DNA of 6,928 bases from Gammaproteobacteria bacterium (lineage in GTDB: Bacteria; Pseudomonadota; Gammaproteobacteria; Francisellales; CACEW01), in assembly GCA_028282045.1 (NCBI GenBank), contig JANQIS010000126.1:1-6928 (forward strand), written 5' to 3'. The translations under genes were made by a program, and so were the position numbers. Position 1 is the stretch's first letter. Each line of letters begins with the position of its first letter. The notes beneath the pieces were generated by a model. The model ran no database searches. It worked only from the letters and a program-made list of their open reading frames with translations, and was not told where the DNA came from. This document shows positions 1 through 5,934 of the stretch, in pieces.

Positions 1-165
1 CTGCGGATCAATATGGCCGCTTACGCTAACGAAATACCGCGGGTGGGTGTTAATAATCGGTTTATATTTGCCGGTGTTAGAGGCAACCTGGCTATTGGAA
101 CAGGCAGTAAGGCACAGCAGTATTGCGCCGATGATAACAAAGCGCGCCAGGGTCACAAGCGACAC
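1..165 (-). CDS. Putative lipoprotein, 5' part only (runs off left edge)
   Basis: An open minus-strand frame reaches the window edge with no stop, giving about 52-55 residues. It begins with a short hydrophobic stretch (RFVIIGAILLCLTAC) ending in a lipobox L-T-A-C, which is the signature of a signal peptidase II-processed, lipid-anchored protein. The segment after the Cys is polar (SNSQVASNTGKYKP). Two GTG starts are possible: 165, and 156, which has GGAG 8 bases upstream; I favour 156. An in-frame TGA at 202-204 prevents extension to the ATG at 270. The family cannot be named from this fragment. The lipoprotein call is inference from the signal sequence, but it explains this stretch better than the overlapping plus-strand frame at 13-309, which has no recognisable features. 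Confidence 0.6.
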   Translation of the reverse strand, partial: MSLVTLARFVIIGAILLCLTACSNSQVASNTGKYKPIINTHPRYFVSVSGHIDPQ

Positions 166-201
166 TCCACCACCGTTGTTGGATATTTCACCATGAGATA
201 T

Positions 202-270
202 TCAGCCTTCATAGCCTTGTGTGCTTGCACTGCCAATGATATCAGTGATTTTCATATATCTATTTGTCAT
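202..270 (-). CDS. 22-codon leader ORF upstream of the lipoprotein gene
   Basis: This is a small ATG-to-TGA frame, MTNRYMKITDIIGSASTQGYEG, preceded by a weak ribosome site (AAGAGAT about 8 bases before the ATG). It starts about 24 bases after the predicted transcription start of the promoter at 301-329. It ends 45 bases before the GTG at 156 and is in the same frame as the lipoprotein gene. It may be a leader peptide, the decayed start of a longer protein, or chance. Nothing in its sequence suggests a known attenuation leader. Confidence 0.25.
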   Translation of the reverse strand: MTNRYMKITDIIGSASTQGYEG

Positions 271-300
271 AATTTATATCTCTTAATTAAATCAAGTTTG

Positions 301-329
301 ATAATATAAACATCTATTGTGACTGTAAA
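301..329 (-). promoter_or_regulatory. Sigma70-type promoter for the left-edge lipoprotein gene
   Basis: On the minus strand, a -35 box TTTACA (329-324, 5 of 6 to consensus) and a -10 box TATTAT (306-301, 5 of 6) are separated by exactly 17 bases. Transcription would start near 294. That leaves about 138 bases of leader before the GTG start at 156, including the 22-codon ORF. The region around it is AT-rich, as expected of a promoter. Confidence 0.5.
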
Positions 330-442
330 GCAGATCAGCATGATATGGCCAACTCAATGCAATGGATGAAGTTTGCGCGCCAGTATGGATATTGTGAAGC
401 AAGGATGTCGCGGATCAGTGTCCGATACAAGACTTTTTGAAG

Positions 443-889
443 CTAATCTTTTTTGCCGCGCAACTTACGCACATAGAGCGGATTGATGATGATGCCAACG
501 CTATTTAACCCCACCCTGACATCATCGAGAAAAGCTTGGCAGATTGTCTTAATGCGGGCTTCATTGTAGCCTCGTTGCACGCAATCGCGCGACTTTTTCT
601 GCATGGCTTGGCGGATCTCAGCGATAATCATATCGTGTTGGATCTGCCGGTTGAACTGCAACCGGTTATGGTCGCCTCGAGAGGAAATATCAGCATACAA
701 TGCCTGCAAACTGGCAACTAAATGACGCACTTCGTCTTGATGCTGGGCAACCGGTGTTTGTGGCGTGCAGTCATCCTGACCGGCTGCCTTTAAGGACAAT
801 AACTCTTCGCGCTTAGACTGGGCTGTGGAAACATCGTGCGCCATTTCCTGGATACGCCGCCGATTGGCAAGGGTGACTTTTTTCGACAT
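443..889 (-). CDS. Hypothetical charged, helical cytoplasmic protein
   Basis: I do not recognise this protein. From ATG 889 it is 148 residues: a basic N-terminus (MSKKVTLANRRRIQ), then long runs rich in Q, E, K, R and A without Pro or Gly breaks (likely helical, possibly coiled coil), and a basic end (RKLRGKKD). There is no signal peptide, membrane segment or catalytic motif. An in-frame GTG at 907 would add six residues. A TATACT -10-like box at 924-919 would start transcription near 912, so ATG 889 would leave a leader of about 20 bases; neither start has a convincing Shine-Dalgarno sequence. The -35 is poor. The frame is clean and the composition gene-like, so I take it as real. No terminator is evident after the stop. 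It points the same way as the left-edge lipoprotein gene, but that gene has its own promoter. Confidence 0.6.
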   Translation of the reverse strand: MSKKVTLANRRRIQEMAHDVSTAQSKREELLSLKAAGQDDCTPQTPVAQHQDEVRHLVASLQALYADISSRGDHNRLQFNRQIQHDMIIAEIRQAMQKKSRDCVQRGYNEARIKTICQAFLDDVRVGLNSVGIIINPLYVRKLRGKKD

Positions 890-1023
890 GGACAAACGCA
901 CTAACACAGGTTAGCTATAGTATAATGAAGTTGTACTGGAGACGAAAGCTGACAGGCAAGTTCGAGTTTGTCAAAAAGCCATGTAGCAAAGCCGCCTAAA
1001 CCCTGAACTGCCACACAAGCCAA

Positions 1024-1052
1024 TTGCAAAATCCTCTATTTTTATATAAAAT
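1024..1052 (+). promoter_or_regulatory. Predicted promoter upstream of the small membrane protein
   Basis: TTGCAA (1024-1029, 4 of 6 to -35) and TAAAAT (1047-1052, 5 of 6 to -10) are separated by 17 bases. A start near 1059 would give a leader of about 23 bases to ATG 1082 and would exclude the more distal TTG at 1052. AT-rich alternatives (TATATA, TATAAA) overlap the -10 but are spaced too closely to the -35. Confidence 0.35.
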
Positions 1053-1081
1053 TGTATGAAATGGATTGGGGTTTTTATCTT

Positions 1082-1504
1082 ATGAAACAGCATACCCTAT
1101 ATCAAGAAGCGCTACATCATCTGCGCGTGGTGATCCCTGCTATTATCCTGGGCGTTTTTTTTAGTCTGCCCCATGTCTGTATCTGGCAAGTTGTCGGCAC
1201 TGTGGTGCTGGCCTATATCACCGCTTTTGTAATACAGTGTAAGTTGACCATGCCAACCGCATGGTTGCATGCCCTGAGTGTTAATGCCGTAGTCTCAATG
1301 ATCCTGGCGCTAATCGTATTAATCCAAGCTTTGATAAAGCCTTTTCCTGATGTGTCTGATTGGGGCAATGTGATTTTGCTCGCCTGTGGCATTATGTTTC
1401 TGTTTTTGGTGGTCTTTGGTATTGCCACAGTGATTTATTGGCAGTTAGAAAAGCGCATTTATCACCAGCTAATAAAATCATCTGATCACGTTGTGGACAA
1501 ATAA
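1082..1504 (+). CDS. Small four-helix integral membrane protein, unknown function
   Basis: The product is 140 residues from ATG 1082. Four hydrophobic segments are visible, at roughly 15-29, 33-52, 63-84 and 97-119, followed by a charged tail (QLEKRIYHQLIKSSDHVVDK), so an inner-membrane protein is likely. I see no catalytic or transport signature. In-frame alternatives exist at TTG 1052 and ATG 1061; the predicted promoter and its start site favour 1082, although the ribosome site (GGGG about 10 bases upstream) is weak. It lies 49 bases upstream of the pilin gene on the same strand and could be cotranscribed with the pilus operon. Nothing in its sequence links it to pilus assembly, and it does not resemble PilD, which would carry an Asp pair and usually a Cys cluster. 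Confidence 0.65.
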   Translation: MKQHTLYQEALHHLRVVIPAIILGVFFSLPHVCIWQVVGTVVLAYITAFVIQCKLTMPTAWLHALSVNAVVSMILALIVLIQALIKPFPDVSDWGNVILLACGIMFLFLVVFGIATVIYWQLEKRIYHQLIKSSDHVVDK

Positions 1505-1553
1505 AGCGGATCTATGCTAGTCTTTTTTTTGCAAGGATGCAAAAGGAACAGCT

Positions 1554-2015
1554 ATGGTACGCAACGTCACTCAGCAGGGATTCACCCTGGTTGAATTATT
1601 AATCGTTATTGTGATTGTCGGTATATTGGCCGCTATTGCTATTCCGACCTATCAGCACTATGTCCATAAATCACACGCTAGTGCGGCCGTGGTTTTAGTA
1701 CAGCCGGCTAAAATGGCCGTTACCGAGTATGCATTGCTCCATCATGGTAATTTGCAGGGTCTTAGCAACGCGACGCTAAACTTGCCCAGCCAACAGTTGG
1801 TTGCACATTCGCATAATGTCGATGCTATTACCATCCAGGGTGATAGCCAGAATATAGCAACCATCACGGTGACGCTGGCTGATCAACTGGGCGCACTAAA
1901 CTGGCAAGGCAGCTACGACCCGACACAAGGTACGATAAGCTGGCAGTGTACTTACCCACATGATAGTGCATTGCAGGCTTATGCACCACATCAATGTACC
2001 CCAGCAGGAGAATAG
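1554..2015 (+). CDS. pilA: Type IV pilin precursor (PilA/PpdD-like)
   Basis: This is a type IV pilus structural subunit of 153 residues. The short basic leader ends at Gly9 of QQG|FTLVELL, the class III cleavage site for prepilin peptidase. Phe is the new residue 1 and Glu the conserved residue 5. A 20-residue hydrophobic helix (about 14-31) follows and forms the pilus core. The globular half ends in two cysteines, Cys132 and Cys148, enclosing 15 residues. This matches the C-terminal disulfide loop of PilA/PilE/ComP-type pilins, and the preceding GTISWQC also fits the family. The ribosome site AAGGA lies 7 bases before the ATG. A T-run (1523-1530) precedes it without a good hairpin, and only a weak promoter (TTGTGG/TATGCT, 1491-1518) is visible. 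It is the first gene of the pilA-pilB-pilC operon. Whether it is the major subunit cannot be told from the sequence. Confidence 0.92.
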   Translation: MVRNVTQQGFTLVELLIVIVIVGILAAIAIPTYQHYVHKSHASAAVVLVQPAKMAVTEYALLHHGNLQGLSNATLNLPSQQLVAHSHNVDAITIQGDSQNIATITVTLADQLGALNWQGSYDPTQGTISWQCTYPHDSALQAYAPHQCTPAGE

Positions 2016-2018
2016 GCA

Positions 2019-3164
2019 ATGCATATTGATTACATTGCCCAACGTTATCAAGGTGAATTTGGCGCGGCGCAATTGATTAATGATATTTTCAAACTGGCTA
2101 TTGAGCGCGGTGCATCCGATATTCACATTGAACCACAGCATAAGCAATTGATAGTGCGCTGCCGCCTGGATGGCTTATTGCAACCTATCGGCCAATTTCC
2201 ACTGGCGATAAGCAGTAAGTTAATTACCAAACTTAAGTTAATGGGACAACTGGATATTGCTGAGCAACGTCTGCCACAAGACGGGCGCATGCAAATACAA
2301 ATAGCCCAAAGCAAGCGCGACTGTCGCATTAGTAGCTGCCCCACTATTACCGGTGAAAAGCTAGTAGTACGTCTGTTGCCCGACACAACCAACTATACTC
2401 AACTAGATCAATTAGGTTTACGCCAGGACCAGTTAGCACTGCTACAGCAATTGCTGCAGGTACCACAGGGATTGATTTTGGTGACTGGCCCTACTGGTAG
2501 TGGCAAGACCGCCACACTCTATAGCATGTTACAAGTGCTAAACCAGCCCAGCCGCAATGTAATCAGCATTGAGGACCCAGTGGAAATCACCCTGGCGGGT
2601 ATTAATCAAGTCAGTGTCAATCCACGTGCCGGCTTAGCATTTGCGCAAGCATTACGTGCCTTCCTGCGTCAAGATCCGGATGTGATTATGGTCGGTGAGA
2701 TCCGTGATCAGGAAACTGCAGAGATTGCCCTTAAAGCGGCACAAACAGGCCACCTGGTATTGAGCACACTCCATACCAACACCGCCGCACAGACATTAAC
2801 GCGCCTGGTACATATGGGCATTGCACCGTATCTCATTGCCCAATGTGTACAGTGTGTTATAGCGCAGCGTTTGGTTCGCACCTGCTGCCAACATTGTCAC
2901 GGCAATAATTCTCATCATTGTTCTCATTGTCACGATGGTTACCGGGGGCGCACCGGTCTATTTGAAGTATTACCGATTGACCAAACGATACAACAGCATT
3001 TACTTAACCATGCCACTACCACAACACTGGAACACTATCAGCAACAGCATTGGCCCACCTGGGCGGCGATTGCACAGGACTATGTGTCAGACGGTGTGAC
3101 GACACAGGCAGAAATCGAACGAGTTCTTCCCCATGACAAACCGTTATTTTCATTGGCACGCTAG
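2019..3164 (+). CDS. pilB: Type IV pilus assembly ATPase PilB (short, HofB/GspE family)
   Basis: This cytoplasmic hexameric ATPase powers pilus extension through PilC. It has all core motifs of the secretion ATPase family: GASDIHIEP at the start of the N2 domain, Walker A GPTGSGKT (157-164, Lys163), the Asp box IEDPVE (184-189), Walker B with Glu227 in DVIMVGEIRD, the His box TGHLVLSTLHTN, and a C-terminal zinc site C290-x2-C293 and C301-x2-C304 followed by GYRGRTGLFEVLP. The last motif and the zinc site favour PilB/GspE over the retraction ATPase PilT. At 381 residues it is well short of typical PilB (about 560-570) and lacks the N-terminal MshEN/N1 domain, and the zinc loop is compact. ATG 2019 follows the pilin stop by 3 bases with AGGAGA as ribosome site, so the start is firm and the short form is not a mis-chosen start. 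Confidence 0.92.
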   Translation: MHIDYIAQRYQGEFGAAQLINDIFKLAIERGASDIHIEPQHKQLIVRCRLDGLLQPIGQFPLAISSKLITKLKLMGQLDIAEQRLPQDGRMQIQIAQSKRDCRISSCPTITGEKLVVRLLPDTTNYTQLDQLGLRQDQLALLQQLLQVPQGLILVTGPTGSGKTATLYSMLQVLNQPSRNVISIEDPVEITLAGINQVSVNPRAGLAFAQALRAFLRQDPDVIMVGEIRDQETAEIALKAAQTGHLVLSTLHTNTAAQTLTRLVHMGIAPYLIAQCVQCVIAQRLVRTCCQHCHGNNSHHCSHCHDGYRGRTGLFEVLPIDQTIQQHLLNHATTTTLEHYQQQHWPTWAAIAQDYVSDGVTTQAEIERVLPHDKPLFSLAR

Positions 3165-4329
3165 TAAAGCGGGCGGCATCAAACAATATGGTGTGTTTAA
3201 GGCTCAAAGCCGTTCACAAGCACAGCGGTTATTAAAACAACAAGGCTGGCACCGTTGCCGGGTTAAAGCATTGTGCATACCCCAGCGACTTAGCTTATCG
3301 ACAGCCTGGATAACCTGGTTTTATCAACAATTGTTTATTACCATTAAAGCCGGTGTGCCGCTGTTGGAAGCATTATCCCAAATGCAGCAACTGCGCCGTT
3401 GTCCACGCTGGCAAATGATGTTGGCTCATATCAAAGCACAGTTAGAGCAAGGCAGTCAGTTAAGTACAGCGCTGGAGAGTTTGCCACGTTGCTTTACCCC
3501 TATGGAGTGTCAGCTATTGTATGCTGGGGAAACGACTGGACAGCTTGAGTCAGTGCTGGATTATCTGGTGCAGTATCGCCGCCGCATGACAGCGTTGAAG
3601 AAAGCACTAATCCAAGCGCTGACCTATCCACTGATCGTCATACTGGTAAGCTTATTGGTCACGGGTATTATGTTGACCGTTGTTGTACCTAAGTTTGCTG
3701 AGTTTTTTCACAAGGCCAATCAAGCTTTACCTGTCATCACACAACACTTAATGACCGTATCCCAATGGCTGGTAGACTATGGCTCCACTGCGTTAATACT
3801 GTTGGCTCTAATCAGTTTTGCCGTGGTGTGGGGGTATCGACACCATGTGCGTTGGCGTAATAAGTGCCAACACTTTCTGTTGTCACTACCAGGTCTTCGG
3901 CAGTTACTACACCAACATGCCTTGGCACGCTCATGTTATACCTTAAGCCTACTGTTACGTACGGGGATTCATTTAAACGAGGCCTTTGACATCATCGCAC
4001 AAGGACAATACTGGTTAGTGCTGCAACACTGTTGGCAGCATATTAAGATATCGGTTTCTCAAGGCAATGCCTTATCCCAGGCATTGGCACAATACCCACG
4101 TTACTTTCCCAATCTTACATTGCAATTGGTTAGCATGGGTGAGGCCACCGGTCAGCTTGACACCCTGCTAAGTCAGCTAGCGAGTTATTACAACACAAGT
4201 TTTATTGACAATATGAAACGTATTAACAGCCTGGTGGAGCCATTGAGTTTAGTGGTAGTTGGCGCCGTAGTTGCTTTGATCGTCACTGCCCTGTACTTGC
4301 CGATGTTCCAGATAGGTAATGTTATGTAG
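3133..4329 (+). CDS. pilC: Type IV pilus inner-membrane platform protein PilC (HofC/GspF family)
   Basis: This is the polytopic inner-membrane platform that couples the PilB ATPase to pilin polymerisation. The 398 residues match the family length. The N-terminus (YFHWHASKAGG) fits the PilC start. Two T2SSF repeats follow, each with the conserved GETTGQL/GEATGQL motif, in the first repeat (about 65-190) and the second (about 265-395). Membrane segments are at about 167-185 (after ALTYP, before VVPKFAEFF), 219-235 and 371-392. The start overlaps the end of pilB by 32 bases and has no ribosome site, so translational coupling to pilB is likely. No prepilin peptidase gene follows; the next gene belongs to an accessory toxin-antitoxin cassette. 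Confidence 0.92.
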   Translation: MTNRYFHWHASKAGGIKQYGVFKAQSRSQAQRLLKQQGWHRCRVKALCIPQRLSLSTAWITWFYQQLFITIKAGVPLLEALSQMQQLRRCPRWQMMLAHIKAQLEQGSQLSTALESLPRCFTPMECQLLYAGETTGQLESVLDYLVQYRRRMTALKKALIQALTYPLIVILVSLLVTGIMLTVVVPKFAEFFHKANQALPVITQHLMTVSQWLVDYGSTALILLALISFAVVWGYRHHVRWRNKCQHFLLSLPGLRQLLHQHALARSCYTLSLLLRTGIHLNEAFDIIAQGQYWLVLQHCWQHIKISVSQGNALSQALAQYPRYFPNLTLQLVSMGEATGQLDTLLSQLASYYNTSFIDNMKRINSLVEPLSLVVVGAVVALIVTALYLPMFQIGNVM

Positions 4330-4379
4330 TTAAGTGATAAAATTTTAACCGATTTGGACAAATTCAATAGGATTAATTG

Positions 4380-4472
4380 ATGCTTGTACTTATGAAAGAG
4401 CAGCAACCGGGGAAAAGTCTTACAGTTATATGTCCTAAATTGGCGGTATGTTTAAATGAAAGTTGCATATAA
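4380..4472 (+). CDS. Possible 30-residue ORF in the pilC-abiE gap
   Basis: An ATG frame with AGGA about 8 bases upstream runs 30 codons and stops 17 bases inside the next gene, in another frame. The product (MLVLMKEQQPGKSLTV...) has no signal peptide or known motif. Its placement upstream of and overlapping the antitoxin-like gene would allow translational coupling, but it may be chance. It does not resemble the start of PilD. Confidence 0.15.
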   Translation: MLVLMKEQQPGKSLTVICPKLAVCLNESCI

Positions 4473-4866
4473 AGATAGCCTTGAATGTAGGATTAAATCC
4501 TTTATCAAGCACAACAAATCTAGTGTTCTGCTTAGAGAGGATATAGGTGATTTCGGGAGCTATAGACAGATAAGCCGTGTGTTGAAAAAGCTGCAAGATA
4601 ACGGAGATTTAGTAAAAATTGGTTATGGTATTTATGCTCGTTTAAGCTATTCAGAGTTAGCAGACAAGCCTTATTTGCCAAAAGGCTTTGTTTCTGTTGC
4701 AAGAGAAGCATTAACACGATTAGGGATTAAATGGGACATTTCAGATGCCGAAAGGACTTATAATGAAGGGCGGTCACAGCAAATACCCGCCAATCCAGCA
4801 ACAAAGGTGTTAGAGCGCTTTCGTCGAAAAATCTCATATAAAGGTATGGTGCTTCGTTTTGAGTAA
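4456..4866 (+). CDS. DUF6088 / AbiEi-like antitoxin protein
   Basis: The product is 136 residues, near the usual length of DUF6088 proteins, the short AbiEi-like partners of AbiEii nucleotidyltransferases. Residues about 1-55 look like a winged helix, with ISRVLKKLQDNGDLVKIGYG followed by IYAR, the recognition-helix and wing signature of the family. The C-terminal part contains the DUF6088 motifs YNEGRSQQIPANP and ISYKGM. By analogy with AbiEi proteins it would bind its own promoter and neutralise the toxin (type IV toxin-antitoxin). It overlaps the downstream toxin gene by 8 bases, as expected for the pair. Two sampled 60-base lines have 38-40% G+C, against 52% for a sampled pilB line, which suggests horizontal acquisition. 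The toxin partner is broken, so this may be an orphan antitoxin. The ribosome site is weak (GGCGGT). Confidence 0.75.
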   Translation: MKVAYKDSLECRIKSFIKHNKSSVLLREDIGDFGSYRQISRVLKKLQDNGDLVKIGYGIYARLSYSELADKPYLPKGFVSVAREALTRLGIKWDISDAERTYNEGRSQQIPANPATKVLERFRRKISYKGMVLRFE

Positions 4867-5172
4867 ATATCACCATTATTCAGATCATGAGCTGAGAGAG
4901 CTTGTTAGTCTGACAACGGAGCAATTAGGGTTACAAGAGCCCTACGTTGTGGAGAAAGACTTGTTTGTGACAAAAGCGATAGCTGCTTTAATGGATGTTG
5001 AGCATGATACCTTTAAACTGGTTTTTCAGGGCGGCACTGCTTTAGCGAAGGCACACCAGCTTATTCATCGCATGAGTGAAGACTGTGACTTTCGTTTAGC
5101 CTATAAAATACCGCAGCGGGAAAATGGGTAGCATTAGCAAGGGGCATGAGTGACACTTTGACGGTGTTATAG
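4859..5172 (+). pseudogene. AbiEii/AbiGii-type nucleotidyltransferase toxin, internally deleted
   Basis: The frame starts at TTG 4859 inside the antitoxin gene's stop and gives only 90 residues before TAG at 5129. Intact family members run about 280-300. The N-terminus is typical: YVVEKDLFVTKAI, then motif I FQGGTALAKAH (GGT 58-60) and the metal-binding MSEDCDF (Asp75, Asp77) of the DNA polymerase beta-like nucleotidyltransferase fold. From about 5110 the +2 shifted frame reads TAAGKWVALARG and stops at 5170-5172. This resembles the conserved late motif ETAAEKWVAL-R of full-length AbiEii proteins, which carries a key Lys. Over 100 residues between the two motifs appear to have been deleted, with loss of frame. 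The product cannot form a complete catalytic domain, so the toxin is probably dead. The motif comparison rests on my knowledge of the family, not on a search. Confidence 0.72.
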
Positions 5173-5218
5173 TTCAAATATCGGGTTATGAGAACCAGTC
5201 CCGTCAATAGTTTGAACT
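5171..5218 (+). repeat. Inverted repeat at the abiE remnant/esterase junction
   Basis: AGTTCAAA (5171-5178) and TTTGAACT (5211-5218) are perfect 8-base arms around a 32-base centre. The centre holds two competing smaller stems: CGGG (5182-5185) with CCCG (5200-5203), and GGTT (5184-5187) with AACC (5193-5196). There is no T-run on either side, so it is not a standard terminator. It lies where the degraded toxin frame ends and the 3' end of the esterase gene begins, and may be a deletion or insertion scar. Confidence 0.4.
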
Positions 5219-5881
5219 GTCAACAGTGTTGACAATTTTAGCAAAACTCCTAAACCAATCCCCAATGTGTTGAATCTGTTGTGCACACAGGGTATGTGCC
5301 ATAGGGTATTGATGCCAGGCAACCTGGCAACCTAGATTGATCAGTTGGTCGCGTGAGCGTTGTGCCGCTTCAAGCGGAATGATGTCATCAAACTCACCAT
5401 GCATCATCGACACACTGGTGGCATGTCTCATGTGCTGCGCTAAAGCGGCTGCCATGGGTAGATAGGTTGACAAGGCCAGCGTATGCGAAATGGCCTGGGG
5501 ATAACGCAACGCTGCATGTAAGGCAATGGCACCGCCCTGAGAAAACCCGGCCAAAACAATATTACCTGAGGCTATGCCGCCTTTAACTTCAGCATCTATC
5601 ATCTCATGAATCAGAGCAACCGATTCGTTAATGCCTTGTTCATCATCAACAAAGTTATCGCGATCCAGTGTGACAATGTCGTACCACCCACGCATGGGCA
5701 TACCGTGATTTAATGTAATGGGGCGCACGGGTGCATGCGGGAAAATCCACTTAATGTTTAAATCATCGAGTTTAAGTTCGGGCAACAAACCAGCCATATC
5801 GCCGCCGTCAGCACCCAGACCATGCAGCCAAATAACAACATGTGAAATAGGGCCTTGCGGCATAATCGTAATGGGCTGCAT
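5204..5881 (-). CDS. Phospholipase/carboxylesterase (EstB/LYPLA-like alpha/beta hydrolase)
   Basis: This is a cytoplasmic serine hydrolase of the carboxylesterase/acyl-protein thioesterase family, acting on short-chain esters or acyl-thioesters; its physiological substrate is unknown. From ATG 5881 it has 225 residues, the normal size. The oxyanion-side motif LHGLGADGGD (19-28) is followed by RGWYD (64-68), the nucleophile elbow GFSQGG with Ser114, Asp165 in HGEFDDIIP, and His196 in YPMAHTL (usually YPMGHSV). The triad is complete. The GTG/ATG-rich upstream frame could add eight residues (start 5905), but AAGGA (5892-5888) lies 6 bases before ATG 5881, which decides the start. It is transcribed divergently from the LptM gene. 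The last 11 residues overlap a palindrome next to the decayed toxin gene, but the length shows the gene is whole. Confidence 0.9.
   Translation of the reverse strand: MQPITIMPQGPISHVVIWLHGLGADGGDMAGLLPELKLDDLNIKWIFPHAPVRPITLNHGMPMRGWYDIVTLDRDNFVDDEQGINESVALIHEMIDAEVKGGIASGNIVLAGFSQGGAIALHAALRYPQAISHTLALSTYLPMAAALAQHMRHATSVSMMHGEFDDIIPLEAAQRSRDQLINLGCQVAWHQYPMAHTLCAQQIQHIGDWFRSFAKIVNTVDSSNY
5218..5234. repeat. Short perfect palindrome inside the esterase 3' end
   Basis: TGTCAAC and GTTGACA are perfect 7-base arms around a 3-base loop. The site overlaps the codons for the last residues of the esterase, only a few codons from its stop, and adjoins the preceding inverted repeat. It could form a hairpin near the 3' end of the esterase message or be a protein-binding site. 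No T-run follows on the minus strand. Confidence 0.4.
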
Positions 5882-5887
5882 GGATTT

Positions 5888-5892
5888 TCCTT
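5888..5892 (-). promoter_or_regulatory. Ribosome binding site fixing the esterase start
   Basis: AAGGA on the minus strand, 6 bases before ATG 5881, is the only good Shine-Dalgarno near the candidate starts. It excludes the start at 5905, which would place this site inside the coding region. Confidence 0.7.
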
Positions 5893-5903
5893 GGAAAAGC
5901 GTC

Positions 5904-5933
5904 ATAATAATAAAGTGATTATGGGAGAAGCAA
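5904..5933 (-). promoter_or_regulatory. Weak promoter candidate for the esterase gene
   Basis: A -10 box TATTAT (5909-5904, 5 of 6) lies 18 bases from a poor -35 TTGCTT (5933-5928). Transcription would begin about 17 bases before ATG 5881. It fills most of the 53-base divergent gap, so it would overlap the ribosome site of the LptM gene. The -35 half is weak and the call is tentative. Confidence 0.3.
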
Positions 5934-5934
5934 C

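Noticed and set aside
13..309. Plus-strand 98-residue open frame at the left edge
   Set aside because: It lies opposite the lipoprotein frame, which has a signal peptide, lipobox and promoter. The plus-strand product has no recognisable features and no good ribosome site.
400..442. Terminator after the minus-strand gene ending at 443
   Set aside because: Only a 4-pair stem (CGGA/TCCG) with no following T-run on the minus strand.
1439..1456. Possible sigma54 (-24/-12) promoter for pilA
   Set aside because: TGGCAG is followed by a GC at the wrong spacing (11 rather than 10 bases between GG and GC) and the -12 half lacks TTGC.
1523..1530. Run of eight T before pilA as a terminator of the membrane-protein gene
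   Set aside because: The bases before it form only about a 3-pair stem, too weak for an intrinsic terminator.
5218..5234. Integron attC-like recombination site
   Set aside because: The palindrome TGTCAAC/GTTGACA does not fit the RYYYAAC/GTTRRRY core sites (T rather than a purine at the first position), and there is no cassette structure.
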